The notes beneath the pieces were generated by a model. It had not been told where the DNA came from, made no database searches, and was given only the letters and a program-made list of their open reading frames with translations. Position numbers and translations under genes: made by a program. From positions 1,054,001 through 1,118,000 of the forward strand of contig NZ_JAFBDZ010000002.1 of the NCBI RefSeq assembly GCF_016908495.1: a DNA stretch of 64,000 bases. The letters run 5' to 3'. The stretch comes from Rossellomorea pakistanensis (GTDB taxonomy: Bacteria > Bacillota > Bacilli > Bacillales > Bacillaceae_B). Positions 62,262-64,000 of this stretch are shown piece after piece; position 1 is the stretch's first letter; every line of letters starts with the position of its first letter.

Positions 62262-63887
62262 ATGAAAAGAATATCGTTAGCTTTTATCACCATTATACTA
62301 TTCATTTTAATAGCGTTATCTGGCTGCGGAAAAGAGGAAGTTGCTTCAGGTGGTAAAACAAGTAAGGATGTCAAACAGGAAATAACGGCAAACCTAGGTG
62401 GAGAGCCTTATACTTTAGACCCTGCATTTGCATCTGACACCACTTCCTTTTGGGTTATTAGTCATCTTTATCAAGGATTGTATACCTATGATAAGGATGG
62501 AAAGATTGTCGAAGGTTCTGCAAATAAAGTAGATATATCAGAAGATGGAAAAACTTATACCTTTACGATCCGAGAAGGTGCGAAATGGTCCAATGGAGAT
62601 CCACTAACAGCAAAGGACTTTGAATATTCCTGGAAGAGAGTGTTGAATCCAGAAACAGCTGCTTATGATCCATCCCAATTTTACTATATTAAAGGAGCAG
62701 AGGCGTACAACACTGGTAAAGGATCTGTAGAAGATGTTGCCATTCATGCTAAGGATGATAAAACGCTCGTTGTTGAATTAAAAGACCCAGTGAAATTTTT
62801 CCCGAAAGTGATATTGGGGGAAGGCTTTTTACCTGTTAATCAGAAGGTGGTTGAAGCGAATAAAGACTGGGCAGCAGAAGCAGAAGGAATTGTCACAAAT
62901 GGGGCCTACACTGTTTCGGAATGGAAGCATAATGAACAGTTAACTTTGCAAAAAAGTGGTAGCTTTTGGAACGCAGATAACGTGACAATGAACACCATTC
63001 ACTTCAAAATGGTGGCAGATACAACAACAGAATACCAAATGTATAAATCAGGTGAGCTTGATCTAGTAACAGGATTACCTGCTGAAGCGGTCGAACAAGA
63101 GAAAGACAATGAAGAATATGTAAACTTCCCATCCTTTAGTGTTTATACTTATACTTTTAATGTCAAGGAAGAACCTTTTACAAATGCAAAAATCAGAAGA
63201 GCTTTATCCTTTGCCATCGATCGAAAAGCGCTAACGGAAAATATTCTTAAAGGTGGAGAGAAGCCTGCATATGGCTATGTTGCAAATGGAGTGGAATCTC
63301 CATCAGGAAAAGACTTTAGAGAGGAAGCCCCTGAATACTATAAGTTTGATCCTAAAAAAGCGAAGAAGTTATTAGAAGAAGGGTTGAAAGAAGAGGGTTG
63401 GGACAAACTTCCTGAGTTCACGTTAAAATATAACTCAGAAGGGAATCACAAGAAAATTGCTGAAGCCCTGCAAGAAATGTTTAAACAAAACCTTGGTTTG
63501 AAAGTGAATATTGAAAATCAGGAATGGAAAACGTATATCGACACATTCAAACAAAAGAACTTCCAATTGGCACGTATGGGCTGGGGAGGGGACTTTATTG
63601 ACCCATATCCGGTATTAAATCTGTACAACACAAAAAGCTCAAGCAACTTTACCAACTGGAGCAACCCTACTTTCGATGAATTATTGGCTAAGTCATTAGT
63701 TGAACAGGATGAAAAGAAACGATTTGAATTATTACATGAAGCGGAAACGGTATTAATGGAAGAAATGCCAATTCTCCCAATTCTCTTCTCTGCACAAAAT
63801 ATCCTTATAAGCAAAAAGGTTGAAGGAATTCGTTTAGATGTTTTATCAAAACCAGACCTTCGTTTTGCGGAAAAGGTTTCAGAATAA
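62262..63887 (+). CDS. Opp/Dpp-type substrate-binding lipoprotein (OppA-like)
   Basis: A 541-residue SBP family 5 protein with a lipoprotein signal (ALSGC, Cys22), an opening strand LGGEPYTLDPAF, the family segment GKTYTFTIREGAKWSNGDPLTAKDFEYSWKRVLNPETAA and later IRRALSFAIDRKAL. It determines cargo and delivers it to the permeases. The operon order B-C-D-F-A, with the receptor last, differs from E. coli oppABCDF. The ATG follows AAATCGGGGGAAAGAAA. Confidence 0.92.
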   Translation: MKRISLAFITIILFILIALSGCGKEEVASGGKTSKDVKQEITANLGGEPYTLDPAFASDTTSFWVISHLYQGLYTYDKDGKIVEGSANKVDISEDGKTYTFTIREGAKWSNGDPLTAKDFEYSWKRVLNPETAAYDPSQFYYIKGAEAYNTGKGSVEDVAIHAKDDKTLVVELKDPVKFFPKVILGEGFLPVNQKVVEANKDWAAEAEGIVTNGAYTVSEWKHNEQLTLQKSGSFWNADNVTMNTIHFKMVADTTTEYQMYKSGELDLVTGLPAEAVEQEKDNEEYVNFPSFSVYTYTFNVKEEPFTNAKIRRALSFAIDRKALTENILKGGEKPAYGYVANGVESPSGKDFREEAPEYYKFDPKKAKKLLEEGLKEEGWDKLPEFTLKYNSEGNHKKIAEALQEMFKQNLGLKVNIENQEWKTYIDTFKQKNFQLARMGWGGDFIDPYPVLNLYNTKSSSNFTNWSNPTFDELLAKSLVEQDEKKRFELLHEAETVLMEEMPILPILFSAQNILISKKVEGIRLDVLSKPDLRFAEKVSE

Positions 63888-63934
63888 TAGATGATAGAAT
63901 CGAAGGATTTAAACAAACTAAAGGAGAAACTTAA

Positions 63935-64000
63935 ATGCTAAAACGATACTTTTACTCTGCTAGTTCTGTGATCATTATGTTGTATTGCTTTTTATTCTTC
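63935..64000 (+). CDS. Partial frame at window end (22 aa seen)
   Basis: AAAGGAGAAACTTAA precedes an ATG opening a frame that runs off the window: MLKRYFYSASS then hydrophobic VIIMLYCFLFF. It looks like a membrane or signal segment. It is 47 bp after the OppA-like gene, so it may be a sixth operon member. Nothing more can be said. Confidence 0.5.
   Translation, partial: MLKRYFYSASSVIIMLYCFLFF

Overview
The window is low-GC DNA from a Firmicute, almost certainly a member of the Bacillaceae outside the B. subtilis group proper. The evidence is a B. subtilis-style qoxABCD aa3 quinol oxidase, an OpuC osmoprotectant importer beside a GbsR/OpcR-type regulator, a YvdT/YvdS/YvdR-like tetR-SMR-SMR set, S-box (SAM-I) riboswitches, strong AGGAGG ribosome binding sites, many TTG/GTG starts and U-tract terminators. 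No phage, CRISPR array, rRNA or tRNA gene was seen. One orphan IS3-type orfA and two families of intergenic palindromic repeats are the only mobile-DNA signs.

Layout. 1-5.5 kb: two small membrane proteins, the qox operon (- strand) and a DUF1450 protein. 5.8-8.7 kb: an NhaC-type antiporter and a phenylalanine dehydrogenase, probably one operon with a cre-like site. 8.8-12.3 kb: a heme-detoxification ABC pair (hrtB-hrtA) behind an HssR-like box, then a TetR gene and a paired SMR efflux system sharing a near-identical operator. 12.4-19.7 kb: a carnitine locus. L-carnitine dehydrogenase, a BKACE-type dehydrocarnitine cleavage enzyme and a hot-dog thioesterase (- strand) lie next to a GbsR-family regulator and the four-gene OpuC-type importer (+ strand). 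19.9-27 kb: a CocE/NonD hydrolase, then an operon for acetoacetate use (CoA-transferase A and B, thiolase, and an Nramp-fold transporter lacking the canonical metal ligands), divergent from an IclR regulator. Together these could take up carnitine, turn it into glycine betaine plus acetoacetate, and burn the acetoacetate. 28-33.6 kb: a two-component system with an ABC transporter like ycbLMNO, then a PadR / DUF1700 / DUF4097 set.

34.2-57.8 kb is the accessory centrepiece: four NRPS genes (six modules, about 6.4 thousand residues), an Sfp-type phosphopantetheinyl transferase, a type II thioesterase, a PLP-dependent threonine-dehydratase-like enzyme without a normal start codon, and an MFS exporter. 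Gene order cannot be the assembly order: the second gene starts with an A domain that has no C domain, the first gene is C-A-PCP-E, and no gene has an integrated thioesterase. My reading of the A-domain pockets gives Phe (followed by epimerisation), Ile/Val-like, unknown, unknown, Dab/Orn-like and Ile/Val-like. I do not recognise the product.

57.8-64 kb: two SAM-I riboswitches in tandem, each with its own terminator, precede a five-gene Opp/Dpp-type importer. A sixth reading frame begins at the window edge. Start codons below were chosen from ribosome binding sites and often differ from the longest possible frame. All functional names come from reading motifs by eye; no database search was run.
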